Shown here: positions 52,295 to 61,750 of the stretch, one piece after another
Numbering within the stretch: the first letter of the stretch is position 1
Layout: the number at the start of each line of letters is the position of its first letter
Assembly: GCA_018241505.1 (NCBI GenBank)
Contig: JAFEDS010000006.1
Location: 124,001-188,000, forward strand
Source: Pseudomonadota bacterium
Lineage (GTDB): Bacteria > Pseudomonadota > Gammaproteobacteria > Steroidobacterales > Steroidobacteraceae
DNA: 64,000 nt
Direction: 5' to 3'
The notes under the pieces: generated by a model
Told to the model about the DNA's origin: nothing
Database searches by the model: none
Seen by the model: the letters and a program-made list of their open reading frames with translations, nothing else
Translations under genes and position numbers: made by a program

Positions 52295-54568
52295 TCAGGT
52301 CTTCATCGCCTTTGCTGCCGCGAGATCAAACGGAAGCTTGCGCAAATGAATGCCCGTCGCCGCGCGCACCGCGTTGGCTACGGCCGGCGCGATCGGCGGC
52401 GTTCCCGGTTCACCCACGCCCGAGGGCGCGTTCGTGGACGGGATGATGTGAATCTCAATGATCCGCGGCATCTCGTTGATGCGCAACACGCGGTACTGGT
52501 GGAAGTTGGTTTGATCCACGCGGCCATCGGTCAGGGAGATCTTGCCGTAGAGAGCGGCTGATAGCCCGTAGCCGATGCCACTTTGCATCTGAGCGCGGAC
52601 AACGTCCGGAGTCACTGCAATTCCACAATCGACGGCCGTCACGACTCGATCGACTTTGACCGAGCCATCCGTCACGGTGACCTCCGCAACGTGCGCGACG
52701 ACGGAGCCAAACGATTCGTGGACCGCGATACCGCGGCCGCGGAACGCGCCATTGGCGGTTTTGCCTGTCGGGAAGGGTTTATCCCAACCGGCCTTTTCCG
52801 CGGCCAGTTTCAACACAGACGCGCTGCGCGGATTCTTTTCCAACAAGGACAAGCGGTAGGCCACCGGATCCTTGCCGGCCGCGGCGGCCAGCTCATCAAT
52901 CACCACTTCCTTCACAAAGGCCGTGTGAGTGTGCCCCACGGAGCGCCACCACAAGATCGGCACGCCCACCTTGGCTTGCGCCCAGGTCACATGGGCATGT
53001 GGAACATCGTATGCTTCCGTGGTTCCCCCTTCGACTGAAGTCGGGTCGACGCCGTCCTTCATCATGCCGGCAAACGCAGTTCCCGCCACAATCGACTGAT
53101 TCACCACATCCTGTTTGAAGGCAACCAGCTTGCCATCCTGGCTCAAACCCGCCTGCACGCGATGATAGGTCGCCGGACGATAGCGGCCGCCCGTGATGTC
53201 ATCCTCACGGGTCCAGATCAACTTCACGGGATAATTGCCACCGGTCGCCTTGGCAATGCCGACCACTTCCACTATGTAGTCGGATTCAACGTTGGCCCGA
53301 CGGCCGAACGTGCCGCCCGCTGCCAGCGTGTTGATGGTGACCTGGTCGGGCCTGAGTCCCGCGGCCTGCGCCGCATTGGCCTGGTCGACCGTCTGGAACT
53401 GACAACCCGCCCAGATTTCACACTTGCCGGGACTCAGCTTCGCGGCTGCCGTCAGTGGCTCCATGGGCGCATGCGCGAGGTACGGAAACTCGAACTCGAA
53501 GTCGAGCACCTTGGCCGCTGTTTTCAAGGCGCCCGCGGCATCGCCCTTGTCGTCCACCTTCAGGGCGGTACTGCCGCCACTCAACCGGCGATATTCCTTG
53601 AACAGTGTGTCTGTCCCACGCTTCTCCGCGCCGGACTCGTCCCAGGTTACTTTCAATGCCTCGCGGCCTTTCTTCGCCGACCAGGTGTCGCGGGCCACAA
53701 CCGCCACGCCGCGGGGAATCTGGACAACATCGACGACGCCCGGCACGGCTTTCGCCGCCGTGGAGTCAATGGATTGGACCTTTGCACCGAATCGCGGCGG
53801 CCGCAGCACCATGGCCGTCATCATGTCGGGGAGCATCACGTCAATGGCAAAAGTCTGTGTGCCCGTCGACTTGGAATGGCTGTCGAGGCGCGGCAGGCGC
53901 TTCTCGCTGCCAATGAGCTTGAACTGGCCGGGGTCCTTGAGCTTCACATCCTTGGGAATGGGCAGCTTGCCGGCGGCAGCGGCCAGCTCACCGAAGCTCG
54001 CCTTCTTGCCCGAGCTGTGCGCAACCACGCCTTCGCTGACAGTGATTTCGGCAGCAGGCACTTTCCACCGATTGGCCGCCGCCTGAACCAACATCGCGCG
54101 CGCGTACGCACCCGCATGCCGCAATTGATCCCAGGAGTTGGCCATCGACGTCGATCCGCCGGTGCCTTGCACGTTTCCCTTCGGGCCGAACGCGAAATTG
54201 CCGTACGTTGGAACCTGCGCCGGTGAGCTCTCGGCCCGCATCTGGCTCCAGGAAGCATCCAACTCTTCCGCCACGACAGCGGGCAAGCCGGTCCAAACGC
54301 CCTGGCCGGCTTCAACATGTTTGCAGATAACGGTGACTGTGTTGTCCGGATCGATTCGTACGAACGGCGTTGAATAATCGCCTGGCGTGCCCTCGACGCC
54401 GAGCACGGTCAAACCGTTCTTGCCGGCCGCGGGGACGACTATTCCGAGCGTCAACCCCGAGCCGGCGATGCTGGTGAATTTGAGGAAGTCGCGCCGGCTG
54501 ACATTGCGAACCAGACGGGCCAACGGCGGCCAGGCCGCCAGGGAGTCTTCTATGTTGGGCAAGTGCAT
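52295..54568 (-). CDS. Molybdopterin-binding large subunit of an exported molybdenum hydroxylase (IorB-like)
   Basis: A 757-residue subunit of the isoquinoline 1-oxidoreductase beta type, of the xanthine dehydrogenase superfamily. A twin-arginine-like leader ([15 protein letters not shown]) at about 24-38 implies export. Domains show [90 protein letters not shown] and the C-terminal [17 protein letters not shown]. Such enzymes hydroxylate aldehydes or N-heterocycles in the periplasm. It pairs with the 2Fe-2S subunit gene 9 bp upstream. Confidence 0.92.
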   Translation of the reverse strand: MHLPNIEDSLAAWPPLARLVRNVSRRDFLKFTSIAGSGLTLGIVVPAAGKNGLTVLGVEGTPGDYSTPFVRIDPDNTVTVICKHVEAGQGVWTGLPAVVAEELDASWSQMRAESSPAQVPTYGNFAFGPKGNVQGTGGSTSMANSWDQLRHAGAYARAMLVQAAANRWKVPAAEITVSEGVVAHSSGKKASFGELAAAAGKLPIPKDVKLKDPGQFKLIGSEKRLPRLDSHSKSTGTQTFAIDVMLPDMMTAMVLRPPRFGAKVQSIDSTAAKAVPGVVDVVQIPRGVAVVARDTWSAKKGREALKVTWDESGAEKRGTDTLFKEYRRLSGGSTALKVDDKGDAAGALKTAAKVLDFEFEFPYLAHAPMEPLTAAAKLSPGKCEIWAGCQFQTVDQANAAQAAGLRPDQVTINTLAAGGTFGRRANVESDYIVEVVGIAKATGGNYPVKLIWTREDDITGGRYRPATYHRVQAGLSQDGKLVAFKQDVVNQSIVAGTAFAGMMKDGVDPTSVEGGTTEAYDVPHAHVTWAQAKVGVPILWWRSVGHTHTAFVKEVVIDELAAAAGKDPVAYRLSLLEKNPRSASVLKLAAEKAGWDKPFPTGKTANGAFRGRGIAVHESFGSVVAHVAEVTVTDGSVKVDRVVTAVDCGIAVTPDVVRAQMQSGIGYGLSAALYGKISLTDGRVDQTNFHQYRVLRINEMPRIIEIHIIPSTNAPSGVGEPGTPPIAPAVANAVRAATGIHLRKLPFDLAAAKAMKT

Positions 54569-54577
54569 GACGTCCCC

Positions 54578-55045
54578 TCAGGCCTTGGCCGGCAGTGCCT
54601 CGGCCGCCTTGTGTATCGCCGCGCGGATGCGCACGTAAGTCGCGCATCGACAGATGTTCCCTGACATGGCCGCGTCGATATCCGCATCCGTCGGCTTGGA
54701 GTTGGCCGTGAGCAACGCGGAGGCGGACATGATCTGGCCGCTCTGACAGTAACCACATTGCGGCACGTCGAGGCCGACCCACGCATCCTGAATCGCCTTG
54801 CCCGCAGGGCCCGACAACCCTTCGATGGTCGTGACGGATTTACCCGCCGTGGCCGAAATCGGAGTCACACAGGACCGCGTCGGCTGCCCGTCAATGTGCA
54901 CGGTACAGGCACCACACAAAGCCATCCCGCACCCGAACTTGGTGCCCGTGAGCTTCAGGTGATCCCGAAGAGCCCACAACAACGGCATCTCGGGATCGAC
55001 ATCCAGCTCCTGCGGCTGATTGTTCACTGTCAATTTGATGGCCAT
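54578..55045 (-). CDS. 2Fe-2S subunit of the molybdenum hydroxylase (IorA-like)
   Basis: A 155-residue ferredoxin-like small subunit. The N-terminal plant-type cluster is bound by C-x4-C-x2-C ([15 protein letters not shown]) plus a later cysteine (RSCVTP). The second cluster has [12 protein letters not shown] and GNICRCATY. This is the standard small subunit of IorAB-type oxidoreductases. Electrons probably pass on to a membrane cytochrome c, which is not in the window. The large subunit follows after 9 bp. Confidence 0.94.
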   Translation of the reverse strand: MAIKLTVNNQPQELDVDPEMPLLWALRDHLKLTGTKFGCGMALCGACTVHIDGQPTRSCVTPISATAGKSVTTIEGLSGPAGKAIQDAWVGLDVPQCGYCQSGQIMSASALLTANSKPTDADIDAAMSGNICRCATYVRIRAAIHKAAEALPAKA

Positions 55046-55081
55046 GCGGCGCAGCTCCTGGGATTTAGCTGAAGGGGGACA

Positions 55082-57115
55082 TTATCGCTTGTAGCGCTCG
55101 AACCAGGCCAGAATGGCGCTGGCCTTGGCGGCGGACTGCGATGGTCGCGCCGCCAGCCCGCCATGGGAAGCCCCGGGCACTTTTACCAGCGCGGTCGGCA
55201 CTCCCCGAAGCTGAAGCGCGGCGTAATACTGCTCGGAATCACTGACCGGCGTCCGGTAGTCCTCGCCGCCGACCACCACAAGGGTGGGGGTCGTGACATT
55301 GCCCACCAGCGCCAGGGGTGAATGCTTCCAGTAGGTTTCCGGATCCTCCCATGGCTGCTTGCCGAACCAGTACTTGGGGACATAGGTCGAGATATCCGTG
55401 GTCAGTGCAAAGCTGCCCCAGTTGATGACCGGTTTCTGGGTCGCGGCTGCCTTGAAGCGGTGGGTTTTACCGACGATCCATGCGGTCAATACGCCACCGC
55501 CGGAGCCCCCGGTCACAAAAAGCTGGTCGGGATTGACCGAGCCCTTGGCAATCGCCGCATCGACCGCGCTCATGAGGTCGTCGTAATCGTGGCTGGGATA
55601 GTCGTGCAGAATGAAGTTGGCGAATTCCTCGCCGTACGAGGTCGAGCCCCTGGGGTTGGTATACAACACCAGGTAGCCCGCCGCGGCATATAGCTGGTCG
55701 TCGGTGGAGAAGGTCGGGCCGTAGCTCGCATAGGGACCGCCGTGGATTTCGAGTATCAGCGGATACTTCCTGCCGGGGTCAAAATTGGGCGGCGTGACCA
55801 GCCAGGCACCGATGGGCCGCTTGTCCACTGATGAGCTGACCGCGAGCGGCTCCACTTTCCCCAACTTCCGGACAGCGAACAGGTCGTCGTTGAGGCGGGT
55901 CAAACGGGTTACGCGATTCCCGCGCGCAATTGCCAGATCCGCCGGATGATCCGGCGCGCCACTGGTGAAAGCCACGATGCCGTTGGAAGAAACGCTGAAC
56001 TCGCCTCCCGAGTAGGGGCGATCCAACTGGGATCCAGCCAACCCATCCGCCAGCTTCTGCAGATGGCCGTCGAGTGTCAGGCGCGCCACGCGCGTGATCC
56101 CCTCGTCGGTGTATTGAATAAACAGGCTGCGACTGTCGGATGCCCACTCAGCTTTGTCGACGCTCCGATCCAGAGAGTCGCTGATGGAGTGATCGTTGCT
56201 CCCATCGCGATCCATTACATGGACACGGACATTCTGATAGCCGAGGAATTTGTCATCAAAGGCAAGGAAGGCAATCTTTTTGCCGTCGGGGGACACACTC
56301 GGCGACTTGTCAGGCCCGACGCGATGAGTCAGAGGCGTGACAACCGCATCCGCTACCCCAACCTGGTAGATTTGAGTTGTAACCGACTCTCGCTGCCAAC
56401 CTTCAGTGCGATTGCCGCTCAACAGGATGCTTTTTCCATCGGGTGTCCAGGCGAGCGGGCCGCCTTCATTGAAGGCACCGAAGGTGAGCTGGCGTGGAAA
56501 ACCGCCTTCCGCGGAAACAACAAAGGCATGAGTGTAGCCCGGCTTCAGATAGCCTTCGCCGTCGGCACGGTATTTGACATCCGTGATGACTGTGAGTGGC
56601 TCAGCCCAATTGGCACCTTCCGGCCGCGCCGGAGCCACGCCCAGCGTCGACTTCTCATCCGACGTCATCATGACGAACGCAATGGAGCGGCCATCCGGGG
56701 ACCACTGCAGATCCTCAGGTGTTTCTGTCAGGTCGGTGATGCGAGCAGCCTGCTCCGTCTGCATCCAGCGAACAAACAACTGCGCGTGGCTGCCATCGCT
56801 CGCAACATAGGCGAGCCGCTTGCCATCCGGCGACCAACGCGGTGAGTAACTCGACCCCGACCCGGTTCCCAACGGTGTCTGCACGCCCGTGTCAGCATCA
56901 ACGAGCCAGATCGAGCGGCGCGGACGATCCGTCATGATGTCGTAGGACACCCGGACGTAAGCAATTGAGTGCCCGTCCGGGCGGATTTGCGGATCGGTGA
57001 CACATTGAAGGCTGAAGATATCTTTGCCTTCAAACGAGTGGGACGGTGAATCGGCCGGTTTGGCACCCGCGGTGCCGACGACCGCAAGGGCCACTGCTGC
57101 GTAAATGAAGCGCAT
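55082..57115 (-). CDS. Exported S9-family prolyl oligopeptidase-type peptidase
   Basis: A 677-residue protein with a short signal peptide (FIYAAVALAVVGTAGA). The N-terminal part is a beta-propeller with repeated WSPDGRSIAF/WTPDGKSILL/VSPDGKKIAF blades. The C-terminal alpha/beta hydrolase has the nucleophile in GGSGGG, YTNPRGSTSYGEEFAN, VVVGGEDYRTPVSDSEQ with the acid, and GASHGG with the histidine. It cleaves peptides, perhaps dipeptidyl units. It stands alone; 36 bp separate it from the iron-sulfur subunit gene. Confidence 0.92.
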   Translation of the reverse strand: MRFIYAAVALAVVGTAGAKPADSPSHSFEGKDIFSLQCVTDPQIRPDGHSIAYVRVSYDIMTDRPRRSIWLVDADTGVQTPLGTGSGSSYSPRWSPDGKRLAYVASDGSHAQLFVRWMQTEQAARITDLTETPEDLQWSPDGRSIAFVMMTSDEKSTLGVAPARPEGANWAEPLTVITDVKYRADGEGYLKPGYTHAFVVSAEGGFPRQLTFGAFNEGGPLAWTPDGKSILLSGNRTEGWQRESVTTQIYQVGVADAVVTPLTHRVGPDKSPSVSPDGKKIAFLAFDDKFLGYQNVRVHVMDRDGSNDHSISDSLDRSVDKAEWASDSRSLFIQYTDEGITRVARLTLDGHLQKLADGLAGSQLDRPYSGGEFSVSSNGIVAFTSGAPDHPADLAIARGNRVTRLTRLNDDLFAVRKLGKVEPLAVSSSVDKRPIGAWLVTPPNFDPGRKYPLILEIHGGPYASYGPTFSTDDQLYAAAGYLVLYTNPRGSTSYGEEFANFILHDYPSHDYDDLMSAVDAAIAKGSVNPDQLFVTGGSGGGVLTAWIVGKTHRFKAAATQKPVINWGSFALTTDISTYVPKYWFGKQPWEDPETYWKHSPLALVGNVTTPTLVVVGGEDYRTPVSDSEQYYAALQLRGVPTALVKVPGASHGGLAARPSQSAAKASAILAWFERYKR

Positions 57116-57212
57116 GAAAACTCCCTGAAGCTCGTAAAGAGCATGAGCGGGAGTATATTATTTATTGGCGCGGCACTGGCCGCGCGGAGACCGGGTCCTT
57201 TTCCGCCCCCCG

Positions 57213-57917
57213 TTAGGTCGCCGCTTCCGCCATCACCTGTCCGAAGCGCCTCTGCCGACCATGGTAGTAGTCGAGCGCCGCATGGAAGCCCGCCGCATCG
57301 AAGTCAGGCCACATGCAGTCAGCAAAATAAAGCTCGGCGTAGGCGGACTGCCACAATAGAAAATCGCTCAGGCGCCGTTCCGCTCCCGTGCGAATGAGCA
57401 AGTCGACAGCGCCGGCGGCCGCCCCCGAGTGGTCCACCTGGTCCAGCAATTCCTGGAACCGCGCCGCATCCACCCCGGTTTCCATGCCGGCGAGGCGCGC
57501 CGCCTCGAGAATGCTGTGCTGGGCGGAATAGTCGACGGCAATGCGCAGATGCATGCCCGCACAACCGGCGGTGAGCTGCTCGCTCTGCTCGATCGCGCGC
57601 ACCAGGCTCGGAGTGAGGCGGTCGCGGCGGCCGATGAAGTTGATGCGGATCGACTGTTCGATACAACGCCGCGTTTCGGTCGTCAGGTAACGGCGCAGCA
57701 GGCCCATCAGAGCCGTGACTTCAGCACCCGGCCGCCGCCAGTTGTCCGACGAGAACGCGTACAGAGTAAGAACGCGGACGTGGGCGCGCGCCGCGGTTTC
57801 GACAATCTCATTGACGGCCTTGGCGCCTTCAACATGACCAGCCGTACGCGGCAGCCCGCGTCGCTGAGCCCAGCGGCCGTTGCCGTCCATGATGATGCCA
57901 ACATGGGGTTTTTGCAT
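57213..57917 (-). CDS. uppS: Isoprenyl diphosphate synthase (UppS family)
   Basis: A 234-residue cis-prenyltransferase. The P-loop motif IIMDGNGRWAQRRG near residues 8-21, SSDNWRRP near 72-79 and the C-terminal RTGAERRLSDFLLWQSAYAE are the classic regions. The family makes undecaprenyl diphosphate or shorter isoprenyl chains. It is not in the usual dxr/cdsA/bamA cluster here, so it may be an additional enzyme. ATG at 57917 has no good ribosome site; a 19-bp motif lies 9-27 bp before it. Confidence 0.92.
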   Translation of the reverse strand: MQKPHVGIIMDGNGRWAQRRGLPRTAGHVEGAKAVNEIVETAARAHVRVLTLYAFSSDNWRRPGAEVTALMGLLRRYLTTETRRCIEQSIRINFIGRRDRLTPSLVRAIEQSEQLTAGCAGMHLRIAVDYSAQHSILEAARLAGMETGVDAARFQELLDQVDHSGAAAGAVDLLIRTGAERRLSDFLLWQSAYAELYFADCMWPDFDAAGFHAALDYYHGRQRRFGQVMAEAAT

Positions 57918-57925
57918 TGACAATT

Positions 57926-57944
57926 ACTTTGCTTTACAGAGTTA
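57926..57944. promoter_or_regulatory. Putative operator, copy A of a 19-bp motif
   Basis: ACTTTGCTTTACAGAGTTA lies 9-27 bp upstream of the uppS start and 30 bp past the regulator stop. It matches copy B at 59052-59070 in 16 of 19 bases. It is a candidate binding site for the winged-helix regulator encoded next to it. Confidence 0.45.
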
Positions 57945-57974
57945 TTAGACGCACAGACAAGGCGTTTTCATTAT

Positions 57975-58391
57975 TCAGGCCCTGCGCGTCGCCTTGATGA
58001 CAGCCTCGATGTGCTCGAGGTAGCGATGTAGTGCTTTGCGGCCGACCTGGGTCAGACGATACTCGGATTTCGGGCGGCGGCCCTCGAACGACTTGGAACA
58101 GTCGATGTAGCCGGCCTCTTCCAGCTTGCGGGCATGGGCGCTCAGGTTACCGTCACTCACCTTGAACAGCGCCTTCAACTCATTGAAGGTGAGCTGCTCA
58201 TTGACGGCGAGGGCACTCATGATGCCCAGACGCACGCGCTCATACACCAGCCGGTCGAAGCGGGCGTCCTCGGCGGTGTTGGGCGGAATCGGGACGGCCA
58301 CCGGTTTGTGGGCGGCAAGCGCCGCGTCATCGCGGGTCACGGGCGGAGGTTTGTGCGTAGCCGCTTTACTCGACACGATCGGTCCGTCCAA
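57975..58391 (-). CDS. Winged-helix transcriptional regulator (HTH_34/MarR-like)
   Basis: A 138-residue protein. After a Pro-rich N-terminal 45 residues, a winged helix follows (YERVRLGIMSALAVNEQ, LTFNELKALFKVSDGNLSAHARKLEEAGYI) with the KSFEGRRPKSEYRLT wing and a C-terminal helix. It belongs to the winged-helix DNA-binding family PF13601. The TTG at 58391 and a GTG at 58376 are both possible starts. Its frame overlaps the 3' end of the upstream membrane-protein gene. It likely regulates that gene and uppS. Confidence 0.85.
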   Translation of the reverse strand: MDGPIVSSKAATHKPPPVTRDDAALAAHKPVAVPIPPNTAEDARFDRLVYERVRLGIMSALAVNEQLTFNELKALFKVSDGNLSAHARKLEEAGYIDCSKSFEGRRPKSEYRLTQVGRKALHRYLEHIEAVIKATRRA

Positions 58392-58980
58392 TCAGGATTC
58401 CGAACAACAGGTGCAACACACCGAAACCCATCCCCAACGCGAGGTTGTGCCAGCGCGGCGGTAATTGAAAGGCAATCACACCACACACCACAAACAACCC
58501 GCCCATCATGGCAATGAGGCGCACCATCGCCGCGTTGGTCATCATGCTGGCCGACAGGACGGCGCAGCCATACAACACCAGCCACGCGCCCGGAATCAGC
58601 GAGCTCAGCCCCGCGTCCCACAGCACCACCGTCAACACCGCGCCCGCCAGGAGTGAGGGGCACAGTGATAACACGAACTTCCGGGCCGGCCCGCGGTAGA
58701 GCATTCCGCGCGCCGGTTGCCGCGAATGGCGCGCAATGAACAGTACGCCGCTTGCCGCCGCCGCCATTGCGGCAATCAGCCAGATCTCGAGCCAGTAGGC
58801 GGCGAATCCCGGCACCGACGCAACCAACGTCGCGACGAGTCCCACCACGCCCATGGCGATTCCCGCGATGCCCGGCACCGCAAAGGCGCCAGCCGCCTCA
58901 ATCGAGGCACGGATATAGTTCAGTGTTCCGAGAGCGTGACTGTCGATTGCAACAGTATTGTTCGATCTTGGGTTGCTCAC
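58366..58980 (-). CDS. Six-helix membrane protein of unknown function
   Basis: A 204-residue protein with six predicted helices (VPGIAGIAMGVVGLVATLV, LEIWLIAAMAAAASGVLFIA, LSLCPSLLAGAVLTVVLW, LVLYGCAVLSASMMTNAAM, IAMMGGLFVVCGVIAF, MGFGVLHLLFGILIG). I do not recognise a named family. It starts with GTG at 58980 and shares an operon with the winged-helix regulator, whose reading frame overlaps its end. The 19-bp motif copy B lies 72 bp upstream. Confidence 0.7.
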   Translation of the reverse strand: MSNPRSNNTVAIDSHALGTLNYIRASIEAAGAFAVPGIAGIAMGVVGLVATLVASVPGFAAYWLEIWLIAAMAAAASGVLFIARHSRQPARGMLYRGPARKFVLSLCPSLLAGAVLTVVLWDAGLSSLIPGAWLVLYGCAVLSASMMTNAAMVRLIAMMGGLFVVCGVIAFQLPPRWHNLALGMGFGVLHLLFGILIGRTDRVE

Positions 58981-59286
58981 ATCGGCCCCGCGCCCGTGTC
59001 GTTGTAGGCGAGAGGTGTGACTTTAGGGGTTGCACGGCTGAAGCGTCAAGTACTTTGCATTGCAGAGCTAACCTTATGGCCCGGATCGCTGGAACAGGAC
59101 CGTCAGCGTCCGTTCCTGAGCGAAAGATGAAAGTGCATTTGACATAGGCCGGCACCACGGACGCAATCAACTTCAAGTTGTCAAAGTGGGAGGCGCCGAA
59201 TGTCAGGAGTGAGAATGCAAATCCGCCGCCTGACAAGACCCAAGACTCTCCCCAAGCGGCGCCAGTTGAGTTCAGTATAGGCGCCT
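58981..59286. promoter_or_regulatory. 306-bp divergent region with one copy of the 19-bp motif
   Basis: No gene is supported; the longer frame across it (58898-59236, minus) is Cys/Arg-rich without family features. It contains promoters for the membrane protein (minus) and the sigma factor (plus). Motif copy B is at 59052-59070. I see no convincing ECF promoter signature. Confidence 0.4.
59052..59070. promoter_or_regulatory. Putative operator, copy B of the 19-bp motif
   Basis: ACTTTGCATTGCAGAGCTA is an imperfect palindrome (CTTTGC-ATT-GCAGAG) 72 bp upstream of the membrane-protein GTG. It is shared with the site before uppS. The position suits a repressor or activator site. Confidence 0.45.
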
Positions 59287-60537
59287 ATGGGAAAAGAGTC
59301 GTCGAGCCCGCCCCTTGGCGCGCAAGTGGCTGCGATCTACCGCTCAGAGTCGCGCGCCGTCTTTGCCACGTTGATCCGTTTGTTGGGAGATTTCGATCTC
59401 GCCGAGGAAGCGCTGCAAACGGCGTTTGCCGCCGCATTGGAGCAGTGGCCACAGGAGGGACTGCCGGCCAATCCACGCGCGTGGCTCGTTTCCACGGGCC
59501 GATTCAAAGCGATTGATGGGTTGCGGCGGCGGGCACGACTGAGCTCCCTGAGTCTGGAATCCATCGAGCAGCTCGAAGCGACACCTGACTCGACGGAGAT
59601 GGACGCGCCGGAGATAGAAGATGACCGGCTGCGGCTGATCTTTACGTGTTGTCACCCGGCATTGCCACCCGACGCGCAGGTTGCCTTGACTCTGCGAGAG
59701 GTGTGCGGCCTGACGACAGAAGAGATCGCGCGGGCTTTCCTGACGTCCGCACCAACCATCGCACAGCGCATCGTGCGCGCCAAGGCGAAAATCCGCGAGA
59801 CACGCATTCCTTATGAGGTGCCCGCGCGCGCTGAGCTTCCGAACCGCTTGGACATTGTGTTGCGAGTGATCTACCTGGTGTTCAACGAGGGGTATACAAC
59901 TTCGGTTGGAACCACCCTGATGCGGGCCGACCTGTCGAGCGAGGCAATCCGGCTGGGGCGCCTGTTTCTGCAACTGCTGCACGATCCGGAAGCTGAAGGG
60001 TTACTTGCGTTGATGTTGCTGCATGAATCGCGGCGGCCCGCGCGAGCGACCCCCGATGGAGAATTGATCCTGCTGGAGGATCAGGACCGCTCGTTGTGGA
60101 ACCGGGAGTTGATTGAGGAAGGCATCGGTCTGGTACAACACGCGTTTGCTTCCCGGCGCCTGGGACCCTACACGGTGCAGGCGGCGATCTCGGCGTTGCA
60201 CGCGGAAGCGCCAAGCAGCGCAGCGACTGACTGGTCCGAGATTATTGGCTTGTATGAGCTGCTGTTGAGGATCGACCCTTCACCGGTGGTGGAACTGAAT
60301 CGCGCCGTAGCCATTGCCATGCGTGACGGACCGGCAGCCGGACTGAGTCGGATTGAAGCCCTGCTCGCGAAGGGGGAACTGAATGACTACCCACTGGCAC
60401 ACTCGGCCAAAGCGGAGCTATGCCGCCGGGCCGGCCGGCTGGACCAAGCCCGGGCTGGTTTCGAGCGGGCTCTGGCCCTCACCCACCAGGAGCAACAGCG
60501 GCGGTTCCTGGAAAAGCGGCTGGCCGGCCTGCCCTAA
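59287..60537 (+). CDS. ECF42-type RNA polymerase sigma factor
   Basis: A 416-residue sigma factor. Region 2 is about 10-75 (VFATLIRLLGDFDLAEEALQ, WPQEGLPANPRAWLVSTGR), region 4 about 115-170 (LTLREVCGLTTEEIARAFL, APTIAQRIVRAKAKIRE). A roughly 230-residue C-terminal extension (DUF6596, with helical repeats) follows, containing LLRIDPSPVVELNRAVAIA. This length and extension define the ECF42 group, known to be encoded beside YCII-family proteins and to have no classical anti-sigma factor. The YCII gene follows after 95 bp. Confidence 0.93.
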   Translation: MGKESSSPPLGAQVAAIYRSESRAVFATLIRLLGDFDLAEEALQTAFAAALEQWPQEGLPANPRAWLVSTGRFKAIDGLRRRARLSSLSLESIEQLEATPDSTEMDAPEIEDDRLRLIFTCCHPALPPDAQVALTLREVCGLTTEEIARAFLTSAPTIAQRIVRAKAKIRETRIPYEVPARAELPNRLDIVLRVIYLVFNEGYTTSVGTTLMRADLSSEAIRLGRLFLQLLHDPEAEGLLALMLLHESRRPARATPDGELILLEDQDRSLWNRELIEEGIGLVQHAFASRRLGPYTVQAAISALHAEAPSSAATDWSEIIGLYELLLRIDPSPVVELNRAVAIAMRDGPAAGLSRIEALLAKGELNDYPLAHSAKAELCRRAGRLDQARAGFERALALTHQEQQRRFLEKRLAGLP

Positions 60538-60632
60538 ATTTTTTTTTCGGGTGGCTGTCGATTCTCCGTTACTCCCCGCGACTATCTGCTGCAAAGGCCA
60601 GAGCCACCCCAACACCTGATCCGGAGGAAACC

Positions 60633-61031
60633 ATGAAATATTTGTGTCTCGGGTACTACGATGCCAAAAAATTCGAGCAGATGCCCGAAAGCGAGCGGAA
60701 CGCCTTTTACGATGTCTGTTGCGCCTACGATGACGAGCTGCGGGCCAAGGGACATTTTTTGAGCGGAGAAGCCTTGGATAGCGGGAGCGCGACGGCGACC
60801 GTCCGCGTCCAGAACGGCAAGGTATCCGTTACCGATGGCCCCTATATTGAGACGAAAGAACAGTTGGGTGGAGTCATGATCATGGCAGCGAAGGACCTCA
60901 ATGAGGCGATTACCCTGTGGTCCAATCACCCCGCAATCCGCACCTCGACATTCGAGATCCGCCCGATTTTCGACATGACGCCGATTGTGGAGGCGAGCCG
61001 CCAACGCCGCAAAGCCGCGGGCAAGAGCTAA
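60633..61031 (+). CDS. YCII-family (DGPF-domain) protein, ECF42 partner
   Basis: A 132-residue YCII-family protein. It has the family motif VTDGPYIETKEQLGG (usually DGPF; Y replaces F here), CLGYYDAKKFEQMPESER at the N-terminus and the HP-containing helix ITLWSNHPAIR. The ATG 60633 is preceded by GGAGGAAA. ECF42 loci pair this protein with the sigma factor; the mechanism linking them is not settled. A hairpin ends the transcript unit about 27 bp downstream. Confidence 0.9.
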   Translation: MKYLCLGYYDAKKFEQMPESERNAFYDVCCAYDDELRAKGHFLSGEALDSGSATATVRVQNGKVSVTDGPYIETKEQLGGVMIMAAKDLNEAITLWSNHPAIRTSTFEIRPIFDMTPIVEASRQRRKAAGKS

Positions 61032-61057
61032 TTGCGAACGGTGCGTGCATGGCCCGC

Positions 61058-61088
61058 CTTTCAAGATCGCAGTTTGCGATCTTGAAAG
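61058..61088. terminator. Perfect 14-bp hairpin between convergent genes
   Basis: CTTTCAAGATCGCA, loop GTT, then TGCGATCTTGAAAG form an uninterrupted 14-bp stem. It lies between the stop of the YCII gene and the stop of the DUF1989 gene, so it could terminate both directions. It lacks a long T-tract on either strand, which weakens a classical intrinsic terminator. Confidence 0.5.
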
Positions 61089-61128
61089 TTCCGCTTTTCG
61101 CCCGGTCTTGCCGAGGCCGTGCGCACGG

Positions 61129-61746
61129 TTATTTGGACAGAAGGGTTCCCACTGAAGCCTTCGGCGGGCCGAGAATTTCGAGCTCCAACGGCCGCGGCGG
61201 CGCGCCGCCGTTACAGGTCGACGCGGGGCACGCCGACACTGCGACCGCGAGATCCATTTCCGCACGCACAACAATCGAATCGCCCGCGCGGGATGGAGGT
61301 GGCGCGAACGCGAGGTGTCCGTCCGCGCGCACATCCACATTCATGAAGAAGTTGAATGCGCTCGGCAATGGTTCCGCCTCGATGCCCAACTTCCGAAACT
61401 CACTGCACAGATTGTCGTAACAGTTGGCATGGTAGCCCGTGGCTCCGTATTGAATGCGGTACATCTCGAGGCTACAAGGGGAGTAGAGAAAATCGTGCCT
61501 GCCAACATCGTCGGCCACGATAGTCAGCATCCGCTCGCTACGGTCGGACCAGAGCACATCTCCCTTCGAAAGATAGATCTTGCCGCCGTAGTCGAACGTA
61601 CGCCCATTCGACAGGCGCTGGCGCCCATCCGGGGAGAACGCAACGAGGTCGCCGCTCTGCCCACCTTGGGGATCGATGATCCGCAGTTGCTCACCTCGCC
61701 GAAGTAGCAGACCCACCCCACCCGCTGCAGGTATCACTTGTCGCAT
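61129..61746 (-). CDS. DUF1989 (urea carboxylase-associated family) protein
   Basis: A 205-residue protein of the urea amidolyase-associated family (DUF1989). It shows the usual QVIPAAGGVGLLLRRGEQL, DPQGGQSGDLVAF, TIVADDVGRHDFLYSPCS with conserved His/Cys and FNFFMNVDV, and ends with PPRPLELEIL. The role is unknown; in other organisms such proteins lie with urea amidolyase genes, none of which is here. It is 4 bp after the stop of the short-chain dehydrogenase gene reading in the same direction. Confidence 0.85.
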   Translation of the reverse strand: MRQVIPAAGGVGLLLRRGEQLRIIDPQGGQSGDLVAFSPDGRQRLSNGRTFDYGGKIYLSKGDVLWSDRSERMLTIVADDVGRHDFLYSPCSLEMYRIQYGATGYHANCYDNLCSEFRKLGIEAEPLPSAFNFFMNVDVRADGHLAFAPPPSRAGDSIVVRAEMDLAVAVSACPASTCNGGAPPRPLELEILGPPKASVGTLLSK

Positions 61747-61750
61747 CGGT

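Noticed and set aside
58898-59236. 112-codon minus-strand frame in the intergenic region before the sigma factor
   Set aside because: Cys/Arg-rich, no start signal, overlaps a real membrane-protein start; better read as regulatory DNA.
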